NCBI GenBank assembly: GCA_002731195.1 | Contig: PCAI01000016.1 | Span: 1 to 6,212, forward strand | From: Methanobacteriota archaeon | GTDB lineage: Archaea; Thermoplasmatota; Poseidoniia; Poseidoniales; Thalassarchaeaceae | DNA: 6,212 nt | Direction: 5' to 3' | In this document: in pieces, positions 5,762 through 6,212 of the stretch | Layout of the letters: the number at the start of each line of letters is the position of its first letter | Position numbering within the stretch: the stretch's first letter is position 1 | Notes under the pieces: model-generated | The model's database searches: none | Told to the model about the DNA's origin: nothing | Seen by the model: the letters and a program-made list of their open reading frames with translations, nothing else | Translations under genes and position numbers: made by a program

Positions 5762-5769
5762 TCAAATTT
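5762..5769 (-). promoter_or_regulatory. AAATTTGA promoter element of the GNAT-like gene
   Basis: The minus-strand reading is GATAAATTTGAATATG, with the core 58 bases before the ATG at 5703. It shares GATAAATTTGAA with the element ahead of the 4508 gene, a 12-base identity between separate spacers. Confidence 0.6.
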
Positions 5770-5799
5770 ATCTTCCATACTTAAAAGGACGTTAAATAC

Positions 5800-6102
5800 T
5801 TAATCGTCATCGGAACTATAGTCTTCATCAGAACTTTCTTCTTCAGAAGAGTAATATTCTTCTTCGGATTCATCGTCATATCCTTCGATAATATAGGTAA
5901 CATCACCATTCATTATCCATAGTACTTCTTCATCGTCATCGTCATCGTCATCGTCACCGTCATCGTCATCGTCATCGTCATCGTCATATTCTTCTTCGGA
6001 TTCATCGTCATATTCTTCGGATTCGTCAATTGATTCTTCGAGTGGATAAGGATTTCCATAATAAAGTTCTTCTAGACTCTTCCATGGTGTATAAATATTC
6101 AT
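5800..6102 (-). CDS. Poly-acidic low-complexity protein, 100 residues
   Basis: The protein starts with an ordinary segment (residues 1-20, rich in Tyr, Pro and Leu) and then becomes extremely acidic. DESEEY and DESEEEY units (26-39) lead into nine Asp, one Gly (G49) and eight Asp (40-57). A short hydrophobic patch, VLWIMNGDVTYII (60-72), is followed by another DESEEEY unit and a Ser/Asp/Glu tail. No catalytic or binding motif is visible and no family is recognised. Acidic tails of this kind occur in giant-virus and eukaryotic chromatin or chaperone proteins, but nothing specific supports that here. The DNA is a (GACGAT)n run plus a 28-base direct repeat, so the length is probably variable. 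AAATTTGA lies 33 bases before the ATG and the next gene downstream is on the same strand, which supports a real expressed gene rather than a chance frame in a repeat. Confidence 0.65.
   Translation of the reverse strand: MNIYTPWKSLEELYYGNPYPLEESIDESEEYDDESEEEYDDDDDDDDDGDDDDDDDDEEVLWIMNGDVTYIIEGYDDESEEEYYSSEEESSDEDYSSDDD
5854..6013. repeat. 28-base in-frame direct repeat in the acidic gene
   Basis: The 28 bases at 5854-5881 recur exactly at 5986-6013, an offset of 132 bases (44 codons). The reading frame is kept and both copies encode YDDESEEEY. A third, degenerate unit follows at about 6009-6030 and encodes DESEEYDD. The copies flank the poly-Asp run, which suggests segmental duplication of an acidic unit with later triplet or hexamer expansion between them. 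Confidence 0.9.
5930..5987 (-). repeat. GACGAT hexanucleotide run encoding poly-Asp
   Basis: On the plus strand TCATCG is repeated across 58 bases with a single interruption at 5957, where T is replaced by C; on the coding strand GAT becomes GGT, giving Gly49. Alternation of the two Asp codons GAC and GAT shows that the repeat unit is 6 bases rather than 3. The pattern fits replication slippage followed by one point mutation. Confidence 0.9.
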
Positions 6103-6135
6103 TAATTACTTTTATTAAAGATAAGTACTAAAGTA

Positions 6136-6143
6136 TCAAATTT
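6136..6143 (-). promoter_or_regulatory. AAATTTGA promoter element of the poly-acidic gene
   Basis: The minus-strand reading is AATAAATTTGATACTT, with the core 33 bases before the ATG at 6102. It lies in a 49-base spacer just after the probable stop codon of the next minus-strand gene, the position expected for a promoter in a tandem array. Confidence 0.6.
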
Positions 6144-6151
6144 ATTAAACT

Positions 6152-6212
6152 TTAAGGATTTGTGTGAGGTCGCGATGGCGCACTTAGCTTTCTTGCATCG
6201 TGATAGTATTCC
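6152..6212 (-). CDS. Probable 3' end of a minus-strand gene, partial
   Basis: A minus-strand frame enters from the right edge, encodes 19 residues (beginning EYYHDARKLS and ending TNP) and stops at a TAA complementary to 6152-6154. Composition changes here: 26 of the last 52 bases are G or C, against AT-only sequence to the left, which marks the edge of a coding region. The stop falls just before the promoter element of the next minus-strand gene, as expected in a tandem series. The alternative is a plus-strand gene beginning at ATG 6175 (12 codons visible), but no AAATTTGA precedes it on that strand. The function cannot be judged from 19 residues. Confidence 0.35.
   Translation of the reverse strand, partial: EYYHDARKLSAPSRPHTNP

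Noticed and set aside
5930..5987. Regular hexamer repeats considered as a CRISPR-like or iteron array
   Set aside because: The units are contiguous, without spacers, and translate in frame to poly-Asp within a gene that has its own promoter element.
6175..6212. Plus-strand gene start at ATG 6175
   Set aside because: Only 12 codons are visible and no plus-strand AAATTTGA precedes it; a minus-strand gene end fits the tandem layout better, though this cannot be settled from the window.

Overview
The window looks like part of a large DNA virus genome of the Nucleocytoviricota, most like the Mimiviridae and their relatives; this is inference. The genes are intronless and tightly packed on both strands, with AT-only spacers, no consistent Shine-Dalgarno sites and low-complexity Asp/Glu/Ser proteins. 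The enzymes are of eukaryotic type or of families common in giant viruses. An 8-base element, AAATTTGA, lies 33 to 81 bases ahead of several start codons and closely resembles the published mimivirus early promoter AAAATTGA. A compact protist genome cannot be excluded from sequence alone.

Layout, left to right. At 1-230 (minus) is the 5' part of a Cys-rich, GC-richer gene that runs off the left edge. It diverges from a small Cys/His zinc-binding protein gene (363-629, plus). The two share a spacer holding a perfect palindrome, TCAAATTTGA, and seven copies of the heptamer AATAAAT that run into the plus-strand start codon. Next come a complete eukaryote-type serine hydroxymethyltransferase (675-2009, plus) and, 17 bases later, an ATP-grasp ligase-like enzyme (2027-3064, plus). 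A class I SAM-dependent methyltransferase (3044-3658, minus) converges on the ligase with a 21-base overlap of the coding ends. Three more minus-strand genes follow: an unrecognised 246-residue protein (3768-4508), a probable GNAT-type acetyltransferase carrying a long acidic insertion (4681-5703), and a 100-residue poly-acidic protein (5800-6102). The right edge probably holds the last 19 codons of another minus-strand gene (6152-6212).

Functional reading. The AAATTTGA element is present upstream of the minus-strand genes starting at 230, 4508, 5703 and 6102, and by palindrome upstream of 363. It is absent ahead of the SHMT, ATP-grasp and methyltransferase genes, which are also the most AT-rich. 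The window therefore seems to contain two classes of gene: motif-driven (probably early) accessory genes, and a metabolic block under a different control or with a different history. SHMT makes glycine and 5,10-methylene-tetrahydrofolate. The adjacent ATP-grasp enzyme may join a carboxylate to an amine, but nothing here shows that the two share a pathway.

The most unusual items are the palindromic shared promoter, the heptamer repeat forming the immediate 5' leader of a gene, an extra plus-strand AAATTTGA facing a 23-codon hydrophobic frame, and the similar acidic Ser-Glu-Tyr tracts in two neighbouring proteins.
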